64,000 bases of DNA, from the NCBI GenBank assembly GCA_021819205.1, contig JAKARV010000005.1, positions 25,754 to 89,753 of the forward strand. Reading direction: 5' to 3'. This document shows positions 8,946 to 18,077 of the stretch, piece by piece. A model generated the notes under the pieces. It was not told the DNA's origin. It did no database searches and saw only the letters and a list, made by a program, of their open reading frames with translations. Numbering within the stretch: position 1 is the stretch's first letter; the number at the start of each line of letters is the position of its first letter. A program made the position numbers and the translations under genes. Source of the DNA: Actinomycetes bacterium. Lineage in GTDB: Bacteria; Actinomycetota; Acidimicrobiia; Acidimicrobiales; Acidimicrobiaceae.

Positions 8946-10583
8946 ATGAATAAGCCTCTTGACCCTGTGTCTGAGGAATTTCCGGGCTCTGTGTTTATGG
9001 CGGCGGTCGGATCCGCTGGCGCTGATGGCTTGGCCACTACCGAGAACGACTTCACCAGTCTCCTGTACAACGCGGGGCATCGGAGTCTGGGCAGCAGCTA
9101 CATAACCGATCAGACGGTGCTTCGCGATCTAAACCTAGATCAAGTGGTGGAGGCCGTGGCGCGGGGATGGGAGGAGGCCGGTGCTATCGCTGCGCTTCTC
9201 GCCGAGCCGCTCCGGGAGATCGACGCCATCAAGTATCGGCAGGAGGTATTCCAGGATTTGGAGGATCCTGTACTTTTCGAAGAGATCTCCCGCTTCGTGA
9301 ATCGACTTCGCGAAGTCCGCTCGCGTTTCGGCGTATTGGAGAAGATACGCTCGATGTACCAAAGACAAGGGTGGGTACTCGATGCTGCCTCGATCTATTA
9401 CGAGGCGATCCTCGATTTTGCAAGAGAGCTCGGCGGTGCATCCATACGGTCGCGAGGGTTGAGGTCGTTTCAGAAGTTCCTGGAGAGCTATATCGCCTCT
9501 GAAGGGTTCAGGACTCTGGTGGCGGCGACGCAGGATGTAGAGGAGGTGCTTTCGCAGATCCGCTACTGCGTACGAATCAAAGGCCGGAGGGTGGAAGTTA
9601 GCAGGTACGAGGGAGAGTCCGACTATAGCGCCGAAGTGTTGGCTACATTCGAGCGGTTCAAACAAGAAGAGGCGAAGGACTATCTGGTAAAGTACCGCGG
9701 TTGGCCGGGGATGAACCACGTTGGTGAGCGGATTCTTGAGCTGGTAGCGCGGCTATTTTGCGAGGAGTTCTCGGCGCTCGAGAAGTACTCCGACACATTT
9801 GGACGGTTTTACGACTCGAGGATCCGACGATTCGAACGCGATGTCCAATTTTACTTAGCTTATAGCAGCTATATTAAGCCCCTCAGGGATGCCGGTCTCG
9901 ACTTCTGTTACCCCGAGGTCGCGGTTAGATCGAACGGGATCCGAGCTTTGAGCACCTTCGATCTCGCACTCGCTCGCAAGCTTGTCTTGGCAGGCGCCGG
10001 CGTGGTGACCAATGACTTTAGGCTCGAGGGTTCCGAACGAATTTTCGTCGTTTCTGGGCCAAACCAAGGAGGGAAAACCACTTTCGCTCGGACCTTTGGC
10101 CAGCTTCACCATCTTGCAAGCGTTGGTTGTCCGACGCCGGGGACTGCAGCTCAAATTGACCGGGTCGACCGAATCTTCACCCACTTTGAGAGGGAGGAGG
10201 ATATCGGTAGGATGACCGGAAAGCTCGAGGATGACATCGCGAGGATTAGGGAGATCTTTGATGTCGCGACCCCCGACAGCATTTTGATCATGAACGAGAT
10301 CTTTACCTCGACAACGCTCAACGATGCCCGCTTCCTGGGGAAGAAGGTCATTGCTAAGGCGATCGAACTGGATATGCTCTGCGTATACGTGACCTTTGTC
10401 GACGAGCTCGCCTCACTAGACGCCTCGGTGGTCTCTATGGTGAGCACAGTCGTCCCTGCCAATCCAGCTGAGCGAACGTTCAAAGTGGTGAGGGGGCCAG
10501 CGGATGGGCGCGCCTACGCACTTGCCATTGCCGAGCGATACGGGCTTACCCGGGAGCGACTGAACCAAAGGCTCGCCAGGTGA
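8946..10583 (+). CDS. MutS-like ATPase, first of a tandem pair
   Basis: A 545-residue protein whose C-terminal 200 residues are a MutS domain V-type ABC ATPase: Walker A GPNQGGKTT near residue 370 and a Walker B-like ILIMNEIFTSTT near 446. The usual Walker B Asp is Asn. The N-terminal mismatch-recognition domain of MutS1 is absent; the middle resembles the helical lever/clamp part of MutS-like proteins. It is probably a DNA- or nucleic-acid-structure-binding ATPase, not a classical mismatch sensor. The stop overlaps the next gene in GTGA, and the two products are likely to form a heterodimer. The start is ATG with only a weak upstream site. Confidence 0.8.
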   Translation: MNKPLDPVSEEFPGSVFMAAVGSAGADGLATTENDFTSLLYNAGHRSLGSSYITDQTVLRDLNLDQVVEAVARGWEEAGAIAALLAEPLREIDAIKYRQEVFQDLEDPVLFEEISRFVNRLREVRSRFGVLEKIRSMYQRQGWVLDAASIYYEAILDFARELGGASIRSRGLRSFQKFLESYIASEGFRTLVAATQDVEEVLSQIRYCVRIKGRRVEVSRYEGESDYSAEVLATFERFKQEEAKDYLVKYRGWPGMNHVGERILELVARLFCEEFSALEKYSDTFGRFYDSRIRRFERDVQFYLAYSSYIKPLRDAGLDFCYPEVAVRSNGIRALSTFDLALARKLVLAGAGVVTNDFRLEGSERIFVVSGPNQGGKTTFARTFGQLHHLASVGCPTPGTAAQIDRVDRIFTHFEREEDIGRMTGKLEDDIARIREIFDVATPDSILIMNEIFTSTTLNDARFLGKKVIAKAIELDMLCVYVTFVDELASLDASVVSMVSTVVPANPAERTFKVVRGPADGRAYALAIAERYGLTRERLNQRLAR

Positions 10584-12121
10584 AGGCGCGCCTTCTCTAC
10601 GCAGACAGGGATTTTGACTTTGATGCCGAACTTCCATTCTGCCACGAGGACGTAGTCCGGGATCTTGAAGTGACCACCGTGCTCGAAGCCATGGCGGCCG
10701 GAGATCGGTATCTTTTCGATCTGGTCGAACGGGTGGTGTTCACGAGCCTCGACGATCGGGTGGCAATCCACTACCGCCAGGAGATCCTGTCCGATGCCTT
10801 GGCCCATCCAGAGATGATCCGGGAGATGTACGCAATCGCAGTCGGGGCGCTTGACGATCAGCGGAGCATCTGGGGGATATCGTCGCACTCGCCAGGATCG
10901 GTGCTTTCCGTGGCAATTCACCAGCTGGAAGCTTTTGTCGCGCGGCTAGGCGAACTTGCCAATTTCGCCTCGAAACATCAGAGAAAGGTTGAGGCCCCTG
11001 GTCTCAAGGTTTTGTTCGCCTCTTTGATACGTGATCTTGACGGCCGATACTTCGACGAGGTAAGAAGTCATTTGGAGCAGCTTAGATTCCGTAACGGCCT
11101 GCTGATGAGTGCGGAACTGGGTCCGGATAACCGCGGGATTAACCTAATATTGCGTTCACCGGGCGACCGGAGCGCCAGTTGGAGGCGAAGGCTAGGTATC
11201 CGACCGCATTCCTCGTATTCCTTTACCATCGATCAGCGGGACGAAGCCGGTGCGGATGCACTGCAGGATCTCACCAACCGGGGGATCAACCTAGTAGCCA
11301 ACGCGGCTGCGCAGTCCGCTGACCACATTGCCAGCTTTTTCAAGATGCTTCGGGCAGAACTCGGATTCTATGTTGGGTGTCTGAACCTTGCTGACCGACT
11401 CAGGGCCAAGGGGGCATCTACCTGCTTTCCTGAACCCTCGGAGAGCCATCCAGTGCAGCTCTCGGCTTTGGATCTGCGTGATGCCAGTCTGGTCTTGATG
11501 AGTGGGGACGAGGTAGTCGGCAACGACGTGTCTTCCGACGGTAGGCCGCTGCTGATCATCACGGGCGCGAACTCGGGTGGCAAGTCGACCTTCCTTCGTA
11601 GTGTCGGTCTTGCGCAACTTATGATGGGGTGCGGGATGTTCGTCTGTGCCCGGGAGTTTCGGAGCAGCGTGTGTGGAAACATTTTCACCCACTTTCCCCG
11701 AGAAGAGGATAGCTCTATGGTTAGCGGTCGCCTCGACCAGGAACTGGGTCGGATGAGCGTGATCGTGGACCAGATCGCGCCAGGCGACTTGGCGCTCTTC
11801 AACGAGTCGTTTGCATCGACCAACGAGAGCGAGGGATCTGAGATTGCCCGGCAGGTGGTGTTGGCGTTGGCAGACTCGGATGTCAGGGTAATCTTCGTTA
11901 CTCATCTCTTTGACTTCGCCGATAGCCTCCGCTCGCAATCTTTGAGAGCAGCCCTTTTCCTGCGGGCGCAACGTCATCCGGACGGAAGAAGAAGCTACCG
12001 GATCGAGGAGGGGGATCCACTCTCTACCAGCTTTGGAGAGGACATCTACCTGCGAGTCGGGGCGTGGTTGGGGGAGGCGGCCTCCGGGAGTCGGGCGTCG
12101 GAGCCGAGAAATTCCGATTGA
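10580..12121 (+). CDS. MutS-like ATPase, second of a tandem pair
   Basis: A 513-residue paralogue of the preceding gene with the same layout: a helical N-terminal and middle region, then Walker A GANSGGKST near residue 328 and LALFNESFASTNESEG near 403. It shares the Asn-for-Asp change in Walker B and the following ST-rich loop. GTG start inside the upstream stop (GTGA), so translation is coupled. Like its partner it lacks the MutS mismatch-binding domain. Function is unknown; a role in recombination or in DNA or RNA quality control is only a guess from the fold. Confidence 0.8.
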   Translation: MKARLLYADRDFDFDAELPFCHEDVVRDLEVTTVLEAMAAGDRYLFDLVERVVFTSLDDRVAIHYRQEILSDALAHPEMIREMYAIAVGALDDQRSIWGISSHSPGSVLSVAIHQLEAFVARLGELANFASKHQRKVEAPGLKVLFASLIRDLDGRYFDEVRSHLEQLRFRNGLLMSAELGPDNRGINLILRSPGDRSASWRRRLGIRPHSSYSFTIDQRDEAGADALQDLTNRGINLVANAAAQSADHIASFFKMLRAELGFYVGCLNLADRLRAKGASTCFPEPSESHPVQLSALDLRDASLVLMSGDEVVGNDVSSDGRPLLIITGANSGGKSTFLRSVGLAQLMMGCGMFVCAREFRSSVCGNIFTHFPREEDSSMVSGRLDQELGRMSVIVDQIAPGDLALFNESFASTNESEGSEIARQVVLALADSDVRVIFVTHLFDFADSLRSQSLRAALFLRAQRHPDGRRSYRIEEGDPLSTSFGEDIYLRVGAWLGEAASGSRASEPRNSD

Positions 12122-12185
12122 TCTGGTCGAGGGAGGATCCGCTTGTTTCACGACGGGACGTGCTGTGATGCATTGAGGGAATCAT

Positions 12186-13406
12186 TTGATCCGTAACGGA
12201 AGAGGCCCCGAGCGCAATTCGACCGGAAGGGGTGGCCGCACCTCGCAAAAACGGCCGCGCGCCATGCGCTTCGTGCTTCTGGTTGGTGTTATGAGCTTCT
12301 TCGCGGATGCTACTTACGAGGGCTCTCGAAGCATCATCGGTCCCTATCTCGGGTTGTTGGGCGCGAGCGCGCTTGCGATAAGCGTGGTCGCCGGAGGGGG
12401 TGAACTCCTCGGCTATGGGCTCCGGTTCTTTTCGGGCCGCGGCGCGGATCGCACCGGGCTGTACTGGCCGATAACCATTGGTGGGTACCTCCTACAGATG
12501 TCTGTGGTCCCATTGCTGGCTTTCGCGGGTACCTGGGAGGTGGCGGCTCTTCTGATCGTTCTAGAGCGTGTCGGAAAGGCGATCCGCAATCCTCCTAGGG
12601 ACGCCATGCTCGCAAATGCGGCTGGCGAGATCGGCTACGGGTGGGCTTTCGGTGTGCACGAGGCACTTGACCAGTTCGGAGCGACCTTCGGGCCACTGTT
12701 CGTCGCCCTTGTGCTGGTCTTGTATCACCATGAATATACGCTTGCTTTTGCGCTCTTGGCCATTCCTGCACTCACCCAGCTGGCGATTTTAACCGTTGCT
12801 CGCGTCACATACCCAGCGCCAGGTGCCCTTGCAATCCGGTCCCCAACTGGTGGGGTTACAACAATCCCGGGGGTATTTTGGGTCTATCTTTGTGCTGCGG
12901 CTCTAGTTGGTGTGGGGTTCGCCGACTTCCCACTTATCGCTTTTCACTTGGAGATTGCGAAAGTGATTCCGCCAGGGCTCGTGCCGGTGTTCTACGCAGT
13001 TGCCATGGCGGTTGGTGGTGTCGGATCTCTCGTCTTTGGAAGGATGTTTGACCGGTTCGGTATGCGGTTGCTGGTACCGCTAACGGTGTTGGCGGCAGCC
13101 TACGCACCGTTGGTGTTTCTCGGTGGGTTCTGGCCGAGTCTTGTGGGTGTCGTCCTCTGGGGGATCGGATCTGGGGTCCAGGAGTCGATCATTCCGGCGG
13201 CAGTCAGCCAGATGATCGGTCCCGATCGGAGGGCGTCGACCTTTGGGATCTTTACCGGGGGCTACGGAGTGGCTTGGTTTTTTGGTAGCGTTGCCATCGG
13301 ACTTCTTTTCGGTGTCTCGCTTCCGCTGGTCGTCGCATTTTCGTTGGCGGCGGAGGCAAGTGCTGTCCCGTTTTTCATTGCCGCCAGCCGTAGATTGGCA
13401 AGGTGA
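12186..13406 (+). CDS. Major facilitator superfamily transporter
   Basis: A 406-residue protein with about 12 hydrophobic helices in two six-helix halves, typical of an MFS permease. The loop after helix 2 (SGRGADRTGLYWP) and the matching loop in the second half (FGRMFDRFGMRLLVP) carry the family-type GxxxDRxG signatures. Substrate unknown. The start is taken as TTG with GAGGG 7 bases upstream; ATG 12264 would remove a basic 26-residue leader but has no ribosome-binding site. It lies 64 bases after the MutS-like pair on the same strand and may be co-transcribed with it. Confidence 0.8.
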   Translation: MIRNGRGPERNSTGRGGRTSQKRPRAMRFVLLVGVMSFFADATYEGSRSIIGPYLGLLGASALAISVVAGGGELLGYGLRFFSGRGADRTGLYWPITIGGYLLQMSVVPLLAFAGTWEVAALLIVLERVGKAIRNPPRDAMLANAAGEIGYGWAFGVHEALDQFGATFGPLFVALVLVLYHHEYTLAFALLAIPALTQLAILTVARVTYPAPGALAIRSPTGGVTTIPGVFWVYLCAAALVGVGFADFPLIAFHLEIAKVIPPGLVPVFYAVAMAVGGVGSLVFGRMFDRFGMRLLVPLTVLAAAYAPLVFLGGFWPSLVGVVLWGIGSGVQESIIPAAVSQMIGPDRRASTFGIFTGGYGVAWFFGSVAIGLLFGVSLPLVVAFSLAAEASAVPFFIAASRRLAR

Positions 13407-13549
13407 CTGGCGAGACTGCGAGGATTCACAGCTTGACTGGCCATGGTTGAGTGGGCCGAGTACCTGTATGGGATGTAAAAACGGTATGGTGGGTCCTGGA
13501 TGCTGGATCACTCAAGTGGGCGAGGGTTCCGGTCCACAAAAGGCGCCTC

Positions 13550-13865
13550 TGAACTATCCCGGGTTTGGTGCACACCTCTATATGAGGGAAGGATGTCATC
13601 ATGCCAACGAAATGGGATAGGGAGACAAAGGAGAAGGCGGTCCGGCTGGTAATCGATCACCGGGGGGCTACCCGTCGCAGTGGGCGGCGATCACCGCGGT
13701 CGCAGTTCGGCTTGGAATGAGTCGAGAGACGCTTCGCGAGGTGGGTGCGGCAGCATCGTGTCGACGTCGGCCAGGAGAAGGGGGTTACCAGCGAGGAGAT
13801 GCTTAGGATCCGCGAACTGGAGCGCAAGAACGCCGAGCTGGAACAGACGATCGCCATCTTGAAGG
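13550..13865 (+). mobile_element. Decayed IS3-family element: left end and frameshifted orfA
   Basis: TGAACTATCCCGGG at 13550 resembles the terminal repeat of IS3-group elements. An ATG at 13601 begins an OrfA-type transposase protein, MPTKWDRETKEKAVRLVIDH, followed in other frames by YPSQWAAITAVAVRLGMSRE, then RQHRVDVGQEKG and LERKNAELEQTIAILK. This is the helix-turn-helix and leucine-zipper part of OrfA, broken by two single-base frameshifts (near 13668 and 13738) and cut off before the catalytic OrfB. No DDE domain follows. It is non-functional. Confidence 0.75.
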
Positions 13866-14119
13866 GCGGGCTTTTCTTCTCCTTCTCAAGCTTGGCGATC
13901 TTGGGATCACGTGGATCAGCGCTTTGGCGGCCCTGGGGAGCGCGTCGTACTCGGCAAGGATCCGAGCTTTGTAGACGGCGGGAAACCGGCGTGGCCCCTT
14001 GGCGCGACCTTATATTTGTGAGCTATGAGCAAGCGAGACCCCCGGGATTCCGAAAATATCCGTGTTTGGTACTGAAGGAGACGACGCCACAATTCGCTTT
14101 AGGGTGCGAAGAACGTCAT

Positions 14120-14245
14120 CGGCGTCTTCGGAATTGGCGATTGTCTGTTCAAGTTCAGCGTTCCTGCGCCGGAGATCGCGAATCAAAGCAGCCTTTTCAA
14201 TGGTTACGTCTTTTCCCACGGCGATGCGGGGCCAAGGCACCAGCT
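14120..14245 (-). pseudogene. Second IS3 orfA remnant, opposite orientation
   Basis: On the minus strand a frame reads KDVTIEKAALIRDLRRRN followed by AELEQTIA, the same OrfA zipper segment that ends the plus-strand remnant 270 bases away. The flanking residues do not continue the family on either side. The two fragments thus form a diverged inverted repeat, probably what remains of two facing insertions or of one rearranged element. Confidence 0.5.
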
Positions 14246-14935
14246 TGGCGAGCGCCACTGCGCCCATAGGGAGTCGCGAAGCAAAAGTCGGACTGCCTCC
14301 TCCCTCGTTGATCAAACCATTTTGAAAGGCCGAGAATGTGTATTATGTCAAGTAATAAAGGAGATCGTGCAGATTGGCCTGAACGCTCTGGTGTTGTCGG
14401 TGGCTGGGTTGGTCACCGATTTGTTTCCTCGGCCGCAAGGATGTCCAGGCGAGCTACCGGCCGGCGATACCGTTTGGCCTCGAGGATCCGTTGCCAAGCG
14501 GGTGCGTCGGCCACGAGCGCTATGGCTCCGACGCGCTGTGGGCACCGAGCGTGAAGACTCTCGCTATTTCGGTTTCGAAACTCAAGGGGTGCTTGCAGAT
14601 GTTTGGCGTACAGGCACGCACCGTGGGTCGGCGCCCGCAGGCAGTAGTTTGCGGCTGCGGGGGTTGTTGATACAAGAGCCCTCGGGATCCAGGACGGATA
14701 TTCACACCGATAAGGGGCCTTCATCGGCTGATCCATAGCCGCGAGAGGGGTCGAATGGCGAGTCTTCGAGGTAACGGGTGTGATAACGTTGTCGAAAATC
14801 CACTTGGTTTTAGAGCGGTTTGCCAAACCATGATTTAGGGGGAAGCTCGGGAAGCGCCGCGTGAGCGGCTGGCGCAAGCAGAAGTTCGCCTTGCGGAGGA
14901 ACGCATCAACCACTTCAGCACGCAAAGGGGGAATG
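14246..14935. other. Gene-free debris after the IS remnants
   Basis: Overlapping open frames on both strands (up to 178 codons on the minus strand) have no recognisable domain, no supported start, and Arg/Ala/Pro-rich antisense-like composition. I regard this as decayed sequence next to the IS3 fragments. It ends with the ribosome-binding site of the TIGR03084-family gene. Confidence 0.5.
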
Positions 14936-15742
14936 ATGACGGCGGACATGGCAGTACTGGTGAGGGATCTCGGTGCCGAGAGCGAAGTAGTGCAGCAGAT
15001 GCTGGGGGGCTTAGAGCCGGCCGACTACGACCGGGCCACCCCGGCCGACGGTTGGGCGATTCGTGATCAACTGAGCCACCTTGCCTATTTTGATACCATG
15101 GAGATTCTCGCCATTGCCGAACCCGAGCGCTTTCTGGCGGCAACCGATGAGCTGCTGGAACATGGCAACTCTTTTGTCGATGAGATTGCCAAGAAATACT
15201 CCCACATGCCGGCTGGCGACCTCCGCGAGTGGTTCACCACCACCCGGACGAGGTTGATCGCTGCTTTTTCCGCCTTGAACCCGCGAACCCGACTTCCCTG
15301 GGTTGGCCTAGAGATGAGCGCTGCCAGCGCCGTGAGCGCTCGCCTCATGGAGACGTGGGCCCATGGGCAAGACATCGCCGACACTATCGGCTTCGTTAGT
15401 GAACCGACCGAGCGACTCCGGCACATTGCCCATCTGGGTGTCTCCTCTTTTGCTTTTTCGCATCGCCTGCATGGGATAGAGGTGCCGCAGGCGGCAGTGC
15501 GGGTGGAGCTGGTCTCGCCGGCAGGAGCCGTTTGGAGGTGGGGTCCAGAACGGTCCGCCGATAGTGTCGAAGGAAGCGCACTTGATTTCTGTATGGTGGC
15601 GACCCAGCGCCGAAACTTGGCCGAAACCGGACTTGCCGTTCATGGACTGATAGCAAGCCGGTGGATGAGTATCGTCCAGGCCTATGCGGGTCCGCCTGGG
15701 CGCGGAAGGGAACCCGGGGGGTTCCGCAGAGGGCAGAGGTAA
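14936..15742 (+). CDS. TIGR03084-family protein (DinB/mycothiol-dependent enzyme fold)
   Basis: A 268-residue protein of the actinobacterial TIGR03084 type. The N-terminal half is a four-helix DinB/maleylpyruvate-isomerase-like domain: GWAIRDQLSHLAYFD near residue 40 and METWAHGQDIAD near 140 supply the His and acidic residues that bind a metal in this fold. Members are often annotated as metal-binding or as mycothiol-dependent isomerase relatives; the true substrate is unknown. The start is uncertain between ATG 14933 and 14936, both right after AAAGGGGG; 14936 gives the better spacing. It stands alone beside IS debris. Confidence 0.75.
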   Translation: MTADMAVLVRDLGAESEVVQQMLGGLEPADYDRATPADGWAIRDQLSHLAYFDTMEILAIAEPERFLAATDELLEHGNSFVDEIAKKYSHMPAGDLREWFTTTRTRLIAAFSALNPRTRLPWVGLEMSAASAVSARLMETWAHGQDIADTIGFVSEPTERLRHIAHLGVSSFAFSHRLHGIEVPQAAVRVELVSPAGAVWRWGPERSADSVEGSALDFCMVATQRRNLAETGLAVHGLIASRWMSIVQAYAGPPGRGREPGGFRRGQR

Positions 15743-16019
15743 GGATATCACGGGTAGCGCTTCGGTGGCGATCGTCAAGTGATTGCGCTTCAACGGCGGC
15801 AGCCGCAAAGATTGCTTGTTTGCGCCAACGGTTAGCACTTGTTTACCTGTGAGTGGTACATGGCAGCCTTGTTAAAGGTTGAACCGTGCGCACGGCCGGC
15901 GCCGTGACCGGGGGTGCACTCGTGCGGCGCCTTAAACTAAAATCGGCAACGAACCCGGCTGATGTTGACGGCATTAGGTGCTCATAACGGCGCGCGCTGT
16001 AGCATGAGTTGATTGCTCA

Positions 16020-16715
16020 ATGAACCGGAGCCGAGAGAAAAGAGGCCTCATGAGTCACCTGTTTTCAACATTGTCGCACCGGGTGGGCAACGCGGAGGGC
16101 CGGAACACACGGGCTGTCGCGCTTTTCGGATGCGGTATCGTACTTGCTGCTTGCGGATCGACCTCAGTGCCATCAAAGGCGAGCTCAATTAAGAAAACTG
16201 CTAAGCAGCCGGCGAAAGCGTCCACCGTTAAGAAGCCGCAGAAGACAACCAAGAACCCCTCGATTCCGAAGCAGCCTTCTCGTTGTCGCTCTGCAAACCT
16301 GACGGTAGCTTTAGTGCAGTTCGAGGGGGCAGCTGGTAGCACCATCGCTACCTATGTCTTCACCAATAACGGGTCTGTTACCTGTACCCTGTTCGGTTAT
16401 CCGGGGCTAGGACTTCTGGGGCCGGGCGGCCAAGGTCTTTCAACCACCGTGATTAGGCAGCCCAACGCCGAAAGTACGGTATCGTTGGCTCCAGGAGGGC
16501 ACGCGTGGTTCATGATGGAGTACCCCAACAGCACCGGTTACGCTACAGCCCAGTGTCCAACCTCTACCTCGCTGGAGGTGACCCCGCCCAATAGCTACCA
16601 CTACCTAATCGTTAATGGTGTAGGTGGGCAACTTACTCCCTATGGCGGGACCACAGCGGCGCTCCATTGCGGGACAATCTCGGTCAGACCGGTTACCGGC
16701 ACGAATCCGATTTAG
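16020..16715 (+). CDS. DUF4232 lipoprotein
   Basis: A 231-residue secreted protein. A basic leader is followed by a hydrophobic stretch and a lipobox LAAC (Cys near residue 45), so it should be lipidated and anchored outside the membrane. A Lys/Thr/Pro-rich linker follows (about 50-90), then a compact domain beginning CRSANLTVALVQFEGAAGS and ending in CGTISVRP, the DUF4232 pattern common in Actinobacteria. Function unknown. The start may be 16050 (MSHLF), which gives a shorter n-region. It is monocistronic; the 3' end faces the sulfur cluster across about 170 bases. Confidence 0.75.
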   Translation: MNRSREKRGLMSHLFSTLSHRVGNAEGRNTRAVALFGCGIVLAACGSTSVPSKASSIKKTAKQPAKASTVKKPQKTTKNPSIPKQPSRCRSANLTVALVQFEGAAGSTIATYVFTNNGSVTCTLFGYPGLGLLGPGGQGLSTTVIRQPNAESTVSLAPGGHAWFMMEYPNSTGYATAQCPTSTSLEVTPPNSYHYLIVNGVGGQLTPYGGTTAALHCGTISVRPVTGTNPI

Positions 16716-16882
16716 ATCCGTACTGTTCAGCAAGCGAACGCCGAGGCAGCGACTATGAAAAGTGCGCCAGCCAGCTCGTGCCAAAACCTAGGTGTCGGCA
16801 CGACCCCGGTATTGCTCGCACCATGACGGGCAACCTCGCGCTTTGGCGGCGGCAGAGTCGACGCAACGCGGCCGGATCGCGC

Positions 16883-17530
16883 TTATAGTGGTGTCACGAT
16901 GTAGTAGCGCCCCATCTCCTCGACTACCTGGAGCGAAGCAACGCCGCAGTCTGCGGGTCCGCGCTCTCGACTTCCATTGTCTAGCGAAAACTGACTTCCG
17001 TGAGCTGGGCACGTTATCGTCGACTCGGCAATCTCCCCGGTTGCGAGCGATGCTCCTGCGTGCGGACACGAAAGCCCGATACAACGCAGGCCGCCCGATA
17101 TCCGAAACAACCCCATCTCCCCAAGGGGGGTTTGAACTGCCGCTAAAAACCCAAGCCTCCCGGCGACGTCGGAAACGCTGCAAACCGGAATTCGCCGGTC
17201 TGCATAGGCGTCAAATCCCTCCGAAAGTGCTTCGCGGATGGCGATTGCAAGCCGCCCAGTCGCAACTACCTTGTCGATTCCGGCCTGCTCCGCCGCTGTC
17301 CAGACCTGTGGGTCCAAGGAGCGCGTAAAGCCGATGGCGAGACCGAAGGGCCGCGATCTTCTGAAGCTTGTAAGATCCGGATTGAAATCTTCATCGACGG
17401 CCAGAATGACAACATCAGCCTCAGCAACCTCGACTACCCGGTCGGTTTCCAAGTTAGATAGACCGCGCTCAGCATTCCGAAGCGCTACCCCATCTGCGGA
17501 TGGATCGACGTATACCGCGATCCGAGGCAC
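16883..17530 (-). CDS. Rieske [2Fe-2S] protein with an extra N-terminal domain, end of sulfur cluster
   Basis: A 215-residue soluble protein. The C-terminal third is a Rieske domain: C155-P-H157, 16 residues, C174-x2-H177, the full ligand set for a [2Fe-2S] centre of the ferredoxin or dioxygenase type. Residues 1-110 are a separate alpha/beta domain (RIAVYVDP ... ADVVILAVDEDFN) that looks Rossmann- or receiver-like but that I cannot name. No signal peptide or membrane helix is seen, so it acts in the cytoplasm. GTG start overlapping the DsrE2-like stop by one base (TAGTG). Its role beside sHdr and DsrE proteins is presumably electron transfer. Confidence 0.78.
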   Translation of the reverse strand: MPRIAVYVDPSADGVALRNAERGLSNLETDRVVEVAEADVVILAVDEDFNPDLTSFRRSRPFGLAIGFTRSLDPQVWTAAEQAGIDKVVATGRLAIAIREALSEGFDAYADRRIPVCSVSDVAGRLGFLAAVQTPLGEMGLFRISGGLRCIGLSCPHAGASLATGEIAESTITCPAHGSQFSLDNGSRERGPADCGVASLQVVEEMGRYYIVTPL

Positions 17531-18012
17531 TAAATGAAGAGCGAAATGTCTGCGTCGATCGCCAGGTTGATAAAGTTTGCCGCACCACTTGGAGGTTGAA
17601 TGCCCTCGATAAAGTCATCTTTGGATAGCCCGTAGAGCTCCATGGTCATCTGGCAAGGGTGCAGCCGGACGCCAAGATCAATCGCCATTTCTAGGAGCTC
17701 GGTCGGCGACGCAACCTTGTGATCGGTTGCAAGCGCCTTGATCATCTTGGTGCCAGCGCCGGCAAAGTTGATCTTTCCAAGTTTCAGGTGATCTGTACCA
17801 CCGCGATCTACCAGCGATTCCGCTTTCTGCATCCAGTTGCTACCGGTGATTCGCGTATTGTTTTTTTGGAGTACGCGCAATCCCCAGAACGTAAACAAAA
17901 TATCGACTTCCATGCCGGATGCTGCGCCGGTCGTCGCAAGAATCAGTGTCGGCCACACCCGATCAAGATCGGAACTCCAACATATGCTGGCCATCCGCTT
18001 CGGCTCGTCCAT
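17530..18012 (-). CDS. DsrE2-like sulfurtransferase
   Basis: A 160-residue DsrE/DsrF-superfamily protein of the DsrE2 type (DrsE_2 family). It shows TLILATTGAASGMEVDIL near the N-terminus and the single conserved cysteine C120 in VRLHPCQMTMELYG, the expected persulfide-carrying residue. The membrane helices present in some DsrE2 proteins are not evident, although there is a hydrophobic run at 22-45. ATG start with AAAGGGGGGG upstream. It lies 65 bases after the second lbpA. In sulfur oxidisers such proteins pass sulfane sulfur between TusA and partners; that role here is inferred. Confidence 0.83.
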   Translation of the reverse strand: MDEPKRMASICWSSDLDRVWPTLILATTGAASGMEVDILFTFWGLRVLQKNNTRITGSNWMQKAESLVDRGGTDHLKLGKINFAGAGTKMIKALATDHKVASPTELLEMAIDLGVRLHPCQMTMELYGLSKDDFIEGIQPPSGAANFINLAIDADISLFI

Positions 18013-18077
18013 AGTTGCCCCCCCTTTTTCATTGAAGGCGATTCCTGATCGATCTGCGGGTCGTCAATGGTCGCCTT

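Noticed and set aside
14413..14949. 178-codon minus-strand frame beside the IS3 remnants
   Set aside because: No recognisable motif and overlapping the real start of the TIGR03084-family gene; treated as debris.
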